Below, one piece after another: positions 1 through 7,620 of a stretch of DNA of 64,000 nt. The translations under genes were made by a program, and so were the position numbers. Each line of letters begins with the position of its first letter. Positions within the stretch are counted from its first letter, which is position 1. Origin of the DNA: Enhygromyxa salina (GTDB taxonomy: Bacteria > Myxococcota_A > Polyangia > Nannocystales > Nannocystaceae); the NCBI RefSeq assembly GCF_000737335.2, contig NZ_JMCC02000052.1:19566-83565 (forward strand). Direction: 5' to 3'. The notes beneath the pieces were generated by a model. The model was not told the DNA's origin and ran no database searches. It saw only the letters and a program-made list of their open reading frames with translations.

Positions 1-1
1 G

Positions 2-325
2 GCCCAGCGGATCCGGGGGTGGAGCCGGCTCCCGCACCCGGAGTTCGCCGTCCGGATCGAAGCCTTCCCTGGGATTGGCCCGTGGACCCGGTCGATGGTT
101 CAGGGCCTTGGTCTTGGCGAACAAGACGCGGTCCCGCTTGGCGACTACGACCTGCCTTCCATGGTCGCGTGGTTTCTGGCCAGTGAGCGGCAGGCCGACG
201 ACGCCCGCATGGTCGAGCTGCTCGAGCCCTACGAGGGCCAACGGTTTCGCGCGATCCACTTGATGTGGGCGGCCGGGGTTCGCCGTCCTCGCCGCGGGCC
301 CAGGATCCGCGGCGTTCGTCCCTGA
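2..325 (+). CDS. DNA-3-methyladenine glycosylase-like protein, C-terminal part
   Basis: Open from the window edge to TGA at 323-325, so only the last 107 residues are present. The fragment carries FPGIGPWTRSMV, the glycine-rich hairpin of helix-hairpin-helix glycosylases, followed about 20 residues later by PLGDYDLP, where the Asp sits in the place of the catalytic Asp of AlkA-type enzymes. These enzymes remove alkylated bases from DNA in the cytoplasm and start base excision repair. The tail after FRAIHLMWAAG is Arg/Pro-rich and short. The family assignment rests on these two motifs; the missing N-terminal half could add an AraC-type Ada regulator domain or an AlkA N-domain. Confidence 0.75.
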   Translation, partial: AQRIRGWSRLPHPEFAVRIEAFPGIGPWTRSMVQGLGLGEQDAVPLGDYDLPSMVAWFLASERQADDARMVELLEPYEGQRFRAIHLMWAAGVRRPRRGPRIRGVRP

Positions 326-350
326 GTGCCACTCTGATAAAGTTGGGCGC

Positions 351-1118
351 ATGCCCACGGTTGACGAAGAGCTCGAGCGGATTCGGCGATTGCTCGTGGA
401 CGCCCACGAACGCGGGGTCGCGTCGGGTCTGGGTTCGGGCGTGCTCACCGACGATGACGAGGTCGAGGGCCACAACAACCCGGGCGCTGGTGGAGCGGGC
501 GAGATCGAAAAGGACGACGACGGAATGCTGTTCGTCGAGAGCTTCCGCAACGTGACCAGTGTCCCGCGTGGGTTCACGCGTGGTCGCAAGCGACCGCGCC
601 CGCTCTCGCTCGTCAACACGGTCTTGATTCATCAGACCGCGGTGGCCGGCGGCTTCGGGCTCAGCGAGCGACTGCTTGGCCGCCACACAGGTCAGGTGTT
701 TTCCGCTCGGCAGGAACGCTACCGCGACACGCCCTACCACGGCATGTACTCGCCGATGGATCGCGGGAGCGTCGTGCAGTGGCCCGCGTGGGTCCATACC
801 TTTCATGGCAACGGGGGCAACGACTACAGCGTGGGGTGGGCGTACGACGGAAAGCTGCCGGGCGATGTGCTGGATCTGCACGGCGCTCGCTCGGCGCTGC
901 GGCACTTTGTGACCGCGATGCGAGAGGTCGGCGTGGAGCTGCGCTACGTCGAGGCGCATCGGCAGCACTCGAACCAGCGGGGTGGAGATCCGGGCGCGGA
1001 CATCTGGTCGTCGGTGGTTCGGCCGTTGCTCGATGAGCTGCGGCTGGAAGAACGACCCACGCGTACGACCGGCACCGGGCTGCCGCTGCCCAACGACTGG
1101 CGGGGTCACTCCTCTTGA
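351..1118 (+). CDS. N-acetylmuramoyl-L-alanine amidase-like protein
   Basis: 255 residues. The first 80 are acidic and low in complexity, with no signal peptide. The second part looks like an Amidase_2/PGRP fold: VLIHQTA (His94) is the usual first zinc-ligand strand, PYHGMYS follows, and EAHRQHSNQRGGDPGADIW near 201-219 matches the closing GH..s..r.DPG motif, with His203 and Asp213 as likely further ligands. Such enzymes cut the bond between MurNAc and L-Ala in peptidoglycan. Without a secretion signal it may act through a lysis or non-classical export route, or bind rather than cut. It begins 25 bp after the glycosylase stop. The ribosome-binding site before the ATG is weak. Confidence 0.65.
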   Translation: MPTVDEELERIRRLLVDAHERGVASGLGSGVLTDDDEVEGHNNPGAGGAGEIEKDDDGMLFVESFRNVTSVPRGFTRGRKRPRPLSLVNTVLIHQTAVAGGFGLSERLLGRHTGQVFSARQERYRDTPYHGMYSPMDRGSVVQWPAWVHTFHGNGGNDYSVGWAYDGKLPGDVLDLHGARSALRHFVTAMREVGVELRYVEAHRQHSNQRGGDPGADIWSSVVRPLLDELRLEERPTRTTGTGLPLPNDWRGHSS

Positions 1119-1125
1119 CCCCCAC

Positions 1126-1242
1126 AGGCCTTCTATGACCCCCACAGGCGGTTTCGCACTTCGCAGGCCTTCTATGACCCCCACAGCCGCCTTCGCACCT
1201 CGCAGGCCTTCTATGACCCCCACAGCCGGTTTCGCACCTCGC
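1126..1242. repeat. Three tandem 39-bp repeats
   Basis: Three consecutive 39-bp units (1126-1164, 1165-1203, 1204-1242) share AGGCCTTCTATGACCCCCAC followed by a variable CAG-CG step and TTCGCAC-TCGC. A partial unit (TGACCCCCACAGG) precedes them just after the amidase gene. The units differ at a few positions and are directly adjacent, without spacers, so this is not a CRISPR array. Confidence 0.85.
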
Positions 1243-1523
1243 GGTCACTCGCTTCGCTCGCTCCCAACGGGCCGTTTGTTCGCAGGGGCATGATTGGCCC
1301 CCTCGAAGGGGGCTCTCGTCTGGGCACCTGGAGTTGGGTGGGTGCCTCTCCATTTACGTGTTCCATTGTGACCCCCACAGCCGCCTTCGCACCACGCGGT
1401 CACTCGCTTCGCTCGCTCCCAAGGGGCCGTTTGTTCGCAGGGGTATGTGTGGCCCCCTCGAAGGGCTCGAAGGGGCTCTCGTCTGGGCACCAGCAGCGAG
1501 TGGGGACCTCTCCATTTACGTGT
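1214..1523. repeat. Two direct copies of a ~150-bp extragenic repeat
   Basis: Copy 1 (about 1214-1362) and copy 2 (about 1369-1523) share, in order, TGACCCCCACAGCCG, GGTCACTCGCTTCGCTCGCT, GGGCCGTTTGTTCGCAGGGG, TGGCCCCCTCGAAGGG, CTCTCGTCTGGGCACC and CCTCTCCATTTACGTGT. Copy 2 carries a small internal duplication (CTCGAAGGG). The first part of copy 1 is the last of the 39-bp units. The stretch 1119-1581 holds no convincing gene; open frames in it read as repetitive, Arg-rich translations of the repeats. Confidence 0.8.
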
Positions 1524-1581
1524 CGTGGTTTGTGAATTGGCGGGTTTCCGTTCGCCGAACCCCTTCCAGGGGGCCTCGGGT

Positions 1582-1656
1582 TCAGTCGCGGGCACTGACT
1601 CGCCAGTGTTGAACGGCGTGGACGAAGACGCGAGCCGCTGGTCGCCGGACTCCCAG
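1582..1656 (-). pseudogene. Frameshifted 3'-end remnant of a paralog of the 5532-6332 gene
   Basis: On the minus strand this 75-bp piece matches the last 25 codons of the gene at 5532-6332 (ending W-R-V-S-x-R-D and TGA). It starts TGGGAGTCCGGCGA, as there, and ends in GCGACTGA, but has one base fewer in the middle, so the frame is lost. The bases just past the stop are also shared. It is a leftover of a duplicated gene, next to the extragenic repeats. Confidence 0.75.
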
Positions 1657-1669
1657 TAGGATCAGGACC

Positions 1670-2053
1670 ATGACCAACGCGAGGCACGGGAAACACAAGC
1701 TGGCAAAGCAAACAGGAACGACGGCCCATTTTGCACAGGTCACTGTCAGGGTTGAACCATCCACGCTGGACAAGTTCACGGCCTCGCCCCCCGCCGACTC
1801 GATTAGGGGTTGGGAGGCTTCGGCGCTCGCTGGCGCGAAAGCAGCCATCCATGAGTTGCGAGAGCGTGGGCACATCAAAGACCCGCGGTTCGTCGACATC
1901 ACCAACTTCGTCGGCACTCCAACCGACACGAGCCATGCTGACGCGAGTTGGGCAACGTTCATGGCAGTCTTTGCGGCGTTTCCTGAGGTCCGTCCGCCTG
2001 TCTTGGAGTTCTCGGCTAGCGAGGATTCCTGGGTACTTTCATGGCGATCGTGA
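1670..2053 (+). CDS. Stand-alone EF-G domain IV-like protein
   Basis: 127 residues, ATG start, no signal peptide. Residues 10-31 (KLAKQTG, then FAQVTVRVEPS) follow the start of domain IV of elongation factor G (KQ[ST]GG....Y.HV.....EP). ALAGAKAAIHELRERG then matches the helix before the crossover, and FVDITNFVGTPTDTSHADAS the strand that in EF-G reads V-V-D....-G-S-Y-H-x-V-D-S-S. No GTPase domain is present and the gene stands alone. In EF-G this domain enters the decoding centre; a free copy could bind ribosomes or be a decoy or resistance factor, but that role is inference. Low-complexity N-terminus (H, K). The similarity is clear by eye but needs a profile search. Confidence 0.6.
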   Translation: MTNARHGKHKLAKQTGTTAHFAQVTVRVEPSTLDKFTASPPADSIRGWEASALAGAKAAIHELRERGHIKDPRFVDITNFVGTPTDTSHADASWATFMAVFAAFPEVRPPVLEFSASEDSWVLSWRS

Positions 2054-2160
2054 TCTCCGTCTTTTCTGTGGTAGGCCACCGCGCACGGCCAGCGCCGCCG
2101 ACCCCAACGCACCCCGCAGCGCAGCCAGCCCATCGCAGTGCCCGCAGCCAGGATAATCGC

Positions 2161-3630
2161 TCAATGGGTCGTCACCACGCGCGTACCCACCGCCCGGCTC
2201 TTGTCGGCGATGAACATCCAGTCCAACGTGTCCGACAGGTTCATCGGCCGACCATCCCACTTGGGCGTTGTCGTGCTGGCATCGATGTGCAGATCCGCCT
2301 CTTGCAAGAACCGCTCGAGCGCCTCTAACTCTTGGTTCCCCCCGACGCGCGGCGGCGCGGCCAGTATTGTGTGACCGCGCTGATCGATGAACATGATCTT
2401 GTCAGCTCGAACGTCCACCAAGAGCCCGCCCTCGTGAATCATGCGATGGTGGCCGGGGCAGACGAGCACTAGATTTGCCAAGCGGGTGGGCCCACCTTCA
2501 GCCCACGCCTGAATGTGGTGACCATGAAGGTGCCGCTTTCGACCGCAGCCCGGCACCCGGCACCCGCCGTCACGCAGCCACAGCGCGCGCGTGATCGCGG
2601 AGGGGATCGAACGCGTGCTGCGTCCGACGTCGAGTAGCTGCCCGTCCGCACCGGTCACGACGTCGACCCGGGCGCTGTCGCACGCCAGCATGCGCGCCAC
2701 GTGCAGCGGGACTGGTGTGCCATCACGCAAGAACCCACCGACCCCACCGGGGCCGTGCTCGAGTTGGTCCTTTGAGGTGATGACGACCAGCTCATAGCCG
2801 GAACTGAGCGTGCGGGGGCGGTGCTGTAGATACGCCCGCGTGATGTTGACGATCGCGTCGGCCTGCTGTTGCTGCAGCTGCTCGCCGTACGTGGCGGACA
2901 GAGGATCTGCAGGCATGCTCGCCGTCGCAGAGGCTTCCGCGGAAGCCTCTGCTTGCGGCGGATCAGCGGAGGCTTCCGCGGAAGCCTGTGCTTGGGGCGC
3001 CTGATCGGTCGGCGCCGGCGCCACGCAGGCTTCCGCGGAAGCCTCCTCCTCGCCGGTAGACATGGCGGATTGCATGGCTTCCCAGACCACAGCAGCCTCT
3101 TCCGGGGTCAACTGCATCTCGATGCGCACCATGCCCCCACGGGTCTCGGCTCGTCGGACGAAGCGGCGCTGGTCTCGCGGCAGCTCGCCAGGGATCTCTG
3201 GTTCTACGCGGCAGCGCTTGTAGGCCCGCGTCAGAAGTTCGATCTGCGACGCGGTCGCGTGGACCGCAGCGTCAATGAACTCTTGCTCGTTCTCGGGCGT
3301 GGCGACGCGGGTTATCGCCCGGACCTTTGAATAGCTGAGCTCACCCCGGCTAAACAACGCATCAACCGCCTTCAATGTGCCGAGCGCACGCGCAACCCGG
3401 ACCTTTTCGCGTGCCGCCTTTAGCCCAATGCTAGTCCGCCAACTGAGCCAGTGCGCACATGAGAGGAACCCCGTGCCGCCCCAGGCTTCGTGGGCATCGA
3501 AGACCCGAAGCCGCGTGATGAGGGCATGCTCCGCGACGTCGATCCGTGCGGCAAATGTAGCGATCTCATCGCCTATCGCCCGAAGCTGTTCTTGGCTCAA
3601 CGGATCATGTAATGTCGCGACATCGGACAT
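2161..3630 (-). CDS. DUF222 / HNH endonuclease-like protein
   Basis: 489 residues. The N-terminal ~190 residues (helical, with LSCAHWLSWRTSIG and KVRAITRVATPENE) are the DUF222/13E12 region common in actinobacterial and myxobacterial repeat families. A low-complexity EASAEAS linker lies near 195-250. The HNH domain follows at about 350-400: CRVPGCGRKRHLHGHHIQAW, then LVLVCPGHHRMIHEG, with the two zinc-binding Cys and the HH/H catalytic residues present. These proteins are usually multicopy and mobile; nuclease activity is expected but the biological target is unknown. The linker is coded by perfect DNA palindromes. A 35-bp fragment of the HNH part recurs at 41179-41216. The start at 3630 is supported by a promoter-like pair directly upstream. 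Confidence 0.85.
   Translation of the reverse strand: MSDVATLHDPLSQEQLRAIGDEIATFAARIDVAEHALITRLRVFDAHEAWGGTGFLSCAHWLSWRTSIGLKAAREKVRVARALGTLKAVDALFSRGELSYSKVRAITRVATPENEQEFIDAAVHATASQIELLTRAYKRCRVEPEIPGELPRDQRRFVRRAETRGGMVRIEMQLTPEEAAVVWEAMQSAMSTGEEEASAEACVAPAPTDQAPQAQASAEASADPPQAEASAEASATASMPADPLSATYGEQLQQQQADAIVNITRAYLQHRPRTLSSGYELVVITSKDQLEHGPGGVGGFLRDGTPVPLHVARMLACDSARVDVVTGADGQLLDVGRSTRSIPSAITRALWLRDGGCRVPGCGRKRHLHGHHIQAWAEGGPTRLANLVLVCPGHHRMIHEGGLLVDVRADKIMFIDQRGHTILAAPPRVGGNQELEALERFLQEADLHIDASTTTPKWDGRPMNLSDTLDWMFIADKSRAVGTRVVTTH
2927..3044. repeat. Three intragenic palindromes coding the EASAEAS linker
   Basis: Inside the HNH gene the 18-bp palindrome A-GGCTTCCGCGGAAGCC-T occurs at 2931-2948, 2970-2987 and 3027-3044. 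The first sits in a perfect 26-bp palindrome (2927-2952). Each copy encodes A/S/E residues in the linker between DUF222 and HNH domains. Confidence 0.9.
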
Positions 3631-3636
3631 TTATAC

Positions 3637-3664
3637 ATTGTACATAGTCCGGCATTCAGATCAA
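3637..3664 (-). promoter_or_regulatory. Possible promoter of the HNH gene, near-leaderless
   Basis: Minus strand: TTGATC (3659-3664), 16 nt, then TACAAT (3637-3642), only 6 nt before the ATG ending at 3628. Both hexamers are close to sigma-70 consensus. Transcription would start at or beside the start codon, giving a leaderless message. No Shine-Dalgarno sequence fits between. Confidence 0.4.
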
Positions 3665-3903
3665 GTGCCAATGAGTGAACACGAGCCTCACAGAGAATTC
3701 CGAGCGCGTCGCGAGCGAGCTGGGAACTCGCTCCGTGACCGCGTCCCAGCTGTCGGTTCCTCGTGGGATGGCATCTGTGGCCTCCTTTCAAATGACACAT
3801 GCGAGTCAGAGCCCGATCTCCAACCAACATTTTCGCGTGTCAATCTCGAGGGAGCGCAGCGCCTCCGCTTCGCCTCGAGCGGGCGTTCAGCGAGCTGGCG
3901 GAC

Positions 3904-3956
3904 TCACCCGAGCTGAGCCGCAGCACGCTAGACAGGTGCGGGCGCAGCTCGGGTGA
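3904..3956 (-). terminator. 12-bp inverted repeat after the subtilase gene
   Basis: TCACCCGAGCTG (3904-3915) and CAGCTCGGGTGA (3945-3956) are perfect complements with a 29-nt loop, starting 8 bp past the stop of the subtilase gene. No clear U-run follows, so termination is only likely. Confidence 0.45.
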
Positions 3957-3963
3957 GCGGGCT

Positions 3964-5409
3964 TCAAGACACAGCGCGAGCCGGCTCGACGGGCACATCC
4001 AGCAGCAGCGGCCGCTCGGCGATCATGCGGTGGGCATCGACGATGCCCGGGCCGAACCATGTGTTCCAGTCCGCCGGCTTGCGGGCGGTCCGACGCAGGT
4101 GGGCGATGAACATCTCCTGGGCCGTGCCGGGGCCGCGGTACTCACCGTTGAAGTGGTGCGAGAGCCACAGCGCCGCCACGCCGGCGATCAGCGCGGTCGC
4201 GTAGGACGTCCCGCTGCCGAGCCCGTAGCGATGGCGGTTGGTGCCCGGCGGCACGGCGATGGTCATCGGCACCTCGTGGCTGGGCGCGGCGATCGTCACC
4301 GAGCCATACGGCACACGACCGCACGACTCCCAGGGCTTGTCTTCGCGCGTGGAGCCGGCGACGCCGACGACGTTGGCCCACGACGCGGGCTCGACGGTGA
4401 AGCGCAAGCCGGGCGGGATGAAGTCGGGGTAGTTGCCCGATGCCGCCACGACGATGCAGTTCTGGCGGACCGCGTACTCGATCGCGCCGGCCAGAGCAGG
4501 CGCGCCGAGGTGCCCACCGAGCACGCCGCCGAGGCTCAGCGAGATCACCCGACAGCGCTGCTGGACCGCGTAGACGATCGCGCGCGCGACCTCGACCTGG
4601 CCGGGGAACAAGATCACCGAGGTGATCGCGCGCAGCGGCAGGTTGACGGCGTCGGGCGCCACGCCCGTGACCAGGCCCGGCGCCGCCGTGCGACCGTTGG
4701 AGACGCTACCGCGGCAGACCATGACCCCGGCGGTGTGCGTGCCGTGACCGGGCTGCAGGGTGCCGCCTTGCGTGAAGCGGTCGCGGGCGTCGTTCGGCTC
4801 CTCGTTGGGGATGAAGTTGCGCTGGCGCGAGATGTCGAGGCCGCCGTGATCCCACTCGGCGTGGTCGCTCCACCCCGTGTCCGGGTGGCCGATCGAGACG
4901 CCCCGACCCCGATTGCCGCCGGCAGCCTCCCATGCCTGTGGAACCTTCATCTGCATCAGGGCCCAGGCCGAGCCGATGCCGCTGGCCTCGACATCATCGA
5001 TCTCCTCGACGGTGTCGGGGCACAGGTTCTCGATCGCGATGTCGGCTGCGACGTTCACGAAGTCACCCTGCGTGCGGGCCTCGGCGGCGATGTCGAGCAT
5101 GTCCTGGCCGAGGTCCTCCATGGCCAGACCCGGCAGCGTCGCGACGTGACCCGAGAGGTACAGGCTAAACGGCGGCTGCGCCCCCGCGGCGACCGGATCG
5201 AAGGTCGTCGCGGGGAACAGCGGCTCGACCTCGAACTGCGGATGGATGGCGGCGAACACCGCCTCGACCTCGTCGAGGCTCTGGCCAGGGTTGGCCTCGA
5301 TGATGAAACGAAGGCCGCGCTCGCGCTTGGCGGCGAGCACGGTGTCGGTGGTGGTTGGATCGCCGTGGACGCGGCGGAAGTCTTGGTCGAGGGAATCGCG
5401 GTCGTACAT
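3964..5409 (-). CDS. Subtilisin-like serine protease (S8 family)
   Basis: 481 residues. The catalytic triad is complete: Asp177 in SIGHPDTGWSDH, His224 in GHGTHTAGV, Ser402 in GSGTSYATALIAG; the oxyanion Asn326 lies in VVAASGNYPDF. Residues 1-145 form an acidic N-terminal region that may act as a propeptide or inhibitor, but there is no signal peptide, so the enzyme seems to be intracellular or exported by another route. AAGGAG lies 8 nt before the ATG, which supports this start. It is a single-gene unit; neighbours give no hint of substrate. Confidence 0.92.
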   Translation of the reverse strand: MYDRDSLDQDFRRVHGDPTTTDTVLAAKRERGLRFIIEANPGQSLDEVEAVFAAIHPQFEVEPLFPATTFDPVAAGAQPPFSLYLSGHVATLPGLAMEDLGQDMLDIAAEARTQGDFVNVAADIAIENLCPDTVEEIDDVEASGIGSAWALMQMKVPQAWEAAGGNRGRGVSIGHPDTGWSDHAEWDHGGLDISRQRNFIPNEEPNDARDRFTQGGTLQPGHGTHTAGVMVCRGSVSNGRTAAPGLVTGVAPDAVNLPLRAITSVILFPGQVEVARAIVYAVQQRCRVISLSLGGVLGGHLGAPALAGAIEYAVRQNCIVVAASGNYPDFIPPGLRFTVEPASWANVVGVAGSTREDKPWESCGRVPYGSVTIAAPSHEVPMTIAVPPGTNRHRYGLGSGTSYATALIAGVAALWLSHHFNGEYRGPGTAQEMFIAHLRRTARKPADWNTWFGPGIVDAHRMIAERPLLLDVPVEPARAVS

Positions 5410-5531
5410 GTGTCAGCTCCTTGGGTTGAGCGCCGATGCGGCTCGGCTACCAAACAGGGAGTGCGACACGAGTCCGAACTGACGATGTCGATGGAGATGT
5501 TTTTTGTTCAGGCCCTCCGGGGGCCTTGGGT

Positions 5532-6332
5532 TCAGTCGCGGGTGCTGACGCGCCAGCGTTGATCAGCGTGGACGAAGACGCCGCGCCACTGATCGCCGGA
5601 CTCCCAGTCGATCCACGGATCATCCCACTCGATCACCACGTCGGCGGCGTCGAGCCGAACACCTTCGACCTGCTCCGGTGGCCAGGCGCGTGGTTGCTCG
5701 TGGTCGGGGTCGAGCTCCCAGCCAAGCTCCGCCCAGCTGCGTCCTTCATCCTCCGAGCGCCAGACCGCAGCCGTCCGCGTCTGCCCAGATCCCGCGTGGA
5801 TCGAGCCAGGTCGCGCGGCGCAAACCACCACCTGTGTGTGCTCGCGGGCGCTGACGAGCCCGAGCGGGCCAACACACACCTGCGGCGCCTCGAGGGCGGC
5901 CGGCCAGTCCAGCGGCCCGAGCTGCGCGCGGACCAGGCACCCGATCGGCTCACGCACGAACGCCTCCGGCAGCTCGGGCAGCGACGAGGCCGACGCGTCA
6001 CCAAGCTCGTGAACCAGCGGGAGGGTTCCAAGCAGCTCGCGCACGCCGCCAAGATCTCCGTGGAACCGCCAGCGCCCCGCCGGGTCGGCCCAGTGTGTCA
6101 TCCGTCGCAGCTTGGCATCTTCGCTGGGTGGGTGAGCCGCCTGCCAGCGAGCCAGGAGCTCGAGCATGTGTGGCGTCGCGCTTGGACTGTGCTCGAGGCT
6201 GACCCAGCGCGCGCGCTGTGGTTCAGCAAACACATACGCGTGACCGCGGCGCGCATGGTCGGTGCCCTCGTCGAGCGACCACAGCAGCTGCAGCTCGGCT
6301 TGCTCGAGCGCGGAGGAGGGCACTAGCCGCAC
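5532..6332 (-). CDS. Hypothetical protein, 266 residues
   Basis: Not recognised. Soluble, no signal peptide or membrane segment, rich in Trp, Glu and Leu. WRSEDEGRSWAELGWEL near residue 190 resembles an Asp-box turn (S-x-D-x-G-x-x-W) of sialidase/BNR repeats, but only one is clear. The C-terminus is WRVSTRD. A frameshifted copy of its last 25 codons lies at 1582-1656, so the gene belongs to a small duplicated family in this genome. A short GC hairpin (AGGCCC/GGGCCT, 5510-5526) follows the stop. 5410-5531 holds no other gene. Confidence 0.6.
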   Translation of the reverse strand: MRLVPSSALEQAELQLLWSLDEGTDHARRGHAYVFAEPQRARWVSLEHSPSATPHMLELLARWQAAHPPSEDAKLRRMTHWADPAGRWRFHGDLGGVRELLGTLPLVHELGDASASSLPELPEAFVREPIGCLVRAQLGPLDWPAALEAPQVCVGPLGLVSAREHTQVVVCAARPGSIHAGSGQTRTAAVWRSEDEGRSWAELGWELDPDHEQPRAWPPEQVEGVRLDAADVVIEWDDPWIDWESGDQWRGVFVHADQRWRVSTRD

Positions 6333-6366
6333 CCCCGGTTGTGAGCAGGCCCGATCAAGCGACTAC

Positions 6367-6421
6367 CCATCCCTCACCCATCCCTCACCAGTCCCTCACC
6401 AATCCCTCACCAGTCCCTCAC
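6367..6421. repeat. Five tandem 11-bp repeats at the KAS III stop codon
   Basis: Five 11-bp units of the form C(C/A)(A/G)TCCCTCAC run from 6367 to 6421 and a partial sixth enters the KAS III gene. The array covers the TGA at 6418-6420, so the stop codon of the gene is itself part of the repeat. Confidence 0.85.
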
Positions 6422-7452
6422 CAGTCAATAATCGCCGAACCCCAGGTGAACCCAGAGCCGAACGCCGCGAGCGCGATCTTCATGCCGGGCTTCAAGGTTC
6501 CATCGCGGACCGACTCGGCCAGCAAGATCGGGATCGTCGCGGCGGTCGTGTTGCCGTAGCGCTCGATGTTGTGCACGATCTTGTGCTCCGGCACCTTCAG
6601 CAGCTTGTTGGCGACGTACTCGTTGATGCGCTTGTTGGCCTGATGCAGGACGAACAGATCGACGTCTTCGATCTTGGTGTTGGTCTCACCGAGCGCTTGC
6701 ATCAACGCGCCCGCGAGCTTGGTGACGGCGTGCTTGAACACGGTCTTGCCGTCCATCTGCGCGAACAAGGTCTGCGGTGGGATCCGACCGAAGCCCTCGT
6801 CGTCGAGCTCGACGAAGGGGAAGTCGCGGATGTTCCAGATCTTTTGGGCGAGCACATCGGCGCAAGAGCCGTCGGCGCCCAGCCAGATCCCGCGGATGCC
6901 CTTGTCTTCTTCGGTCCCCTCGAACACGGCGGCGCCGGCTCCGTCGCCAAACAGCGAGGCGACCGTGCGACCCCGGGTCGACAGGTCGAGCGCGTGCGAG
7001 TGGGTCTCGGCGCCAACGACGAGCACCCGCTTGCACTGGCCCGACTCGACCATCGCGGTCGCTACCTGGGTGCCGTACAAGAAGCCCGAGCACTGGTTGC
7101 GAATGTCGAGGCAGGGGACGTACTTGATGTTCTGGCCCGCGCACAGCCCCAGCTTGTCCTGCAGGTACACCCCCGACCCGGGGAAGCAGTGCTCTGGCGA
7201 GAGCGTGGCGAACACGATCATGTCGAGGTCGTGCGGCGCGATCCCGGCGGCCTCTAGCGCCATCTTGCTGGCTTCGAGTCCGAGGTCGGCCGAGCCCACG
7301 CCGTCGGCGGCGAAGCGGCGCTCGCGGATGCCGGTGCGCTGCTCGATCCACTCGTCGGTGGTCTCGATCGCGTACTCGCGGACGAGATCGTCGTTGGTCA
7401 CCACCCGCGGCGGCACATAGAACCCAGTTCCCGAGATGTATGCGTTGGTCAC
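6418..7452 (-). CDS. 3-oxoacyl-ACP synthase III-like (KAS III) enzyme
   Basis: 344 residues from the GTG at 7452, chosen because the family starts with a strand like TNAYISGTGFYVPP; an in-frame extension to 7551 adds Arg-rich, atypical sequence. The catalytic triad is visible: Cys121 in DIRNQCSGF, His270 in LFVLHQANKRI, Asn301 in NIERYGNTTAATIP. The C-terminus FGSGFTWGSAIIDW is typical. KAS III condenses an acyl-CoA with malonyl-ACP; relatives make alkylquinolones, polyketide starters or acyl esters. It is not in a fatty-acid operon here, so a special starter or lipid role is as likely as FabH. The stop codon lies in an 11-bp tandem repeat. Confidence 0.9.
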   Translation of the reverse strand: MTNAYISGTGFYVPPRVVTNDDLVREYAIETTDEWIEQRTGIRERRFAADGVGSADLGLEASKMALEAAGIAPHDLDMIVFATLSPEHCFPGSGVYLQDKLGLCAGQNIKYVPCLDIRNQCSGFLYGTQVATAMVESGQCKRVLVVGAETHSHALDLSTRGRTVASLFGDGAGAAVFEGTEEDKGIRGIWLGADGSCADVLAQKIWNIRDFPFVELDDEGFGRIPPQTLFAQMDGKTVFKHAVTKLAGALMQALGETNTKIEDVDLFVLHQANKRINEYVANKLLKVPEHKIVHNIERYGNTTAATIPILLAESVRDGTLKPGMKIALAAFGSGFTWGSAIIDW

Positions 7453-7574
7453 GAGGCGTCCGTGGTCGCGGAAATGTAACACCGAAGCGCGCGCGCGCCG
7501 ATGCGCACCGAGCTTCGCACGCTCTGCTCGCATGACGGCGTTTCGAACCACTGTTCAAAGCCTGCCGCCAAACC

Positions 7575-7593
7575 CTGACCAAACCGTGGTCAG
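7575..7593 (-). terminator. Hairpin downstream of FG-GAP gene
   Basis: CTGACCA (7575-7581), loop AACCG, TGGTCAG (7587-7593), 27 bp past the stop of the FG-GAP gene and before the KAS III gene. A further TGGTCAGCCCCTGA lies beside it. No strong U-run. Confidence 0.4.
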
Positions 7594-7620
7594 CCCTGAT
7601 TCAGATGGTCAGCCCCTGAC

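Larger units (their letters stand above)
3631..3963. other. Intergenic stretch between HNH and subtilase genes
   Basis: About 330 bp. It holds the HNH promoter candidate at one end and the inverted repeat 3904-3956 at the other. The open frame on the plus strand (3675-3956) has no recognisable protein features and uneven codon use; no gene is called. Confidence 0.5.

Noticed and set aside
1126..1242. CRISPR array
   Set aside because: Units are adjacent with no spacers and no cas genes are near.
661..1353. Minus-strand frame over amidase and repeats
   Set aside because: Its C-rich, repetitive translation only reflects the 39-bp repeats.
3675..3956. Small gene between HNH and subtilase
   Set aside because: No binding site, no family-like pattern, and it runs into the terminator hairpin.
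3799..5562. 587-codon plus-strand frame over the subtilase
   Set aside because: The minus strand has a complete catalytic triad; the plus frame is low-complexity Arg/Val.
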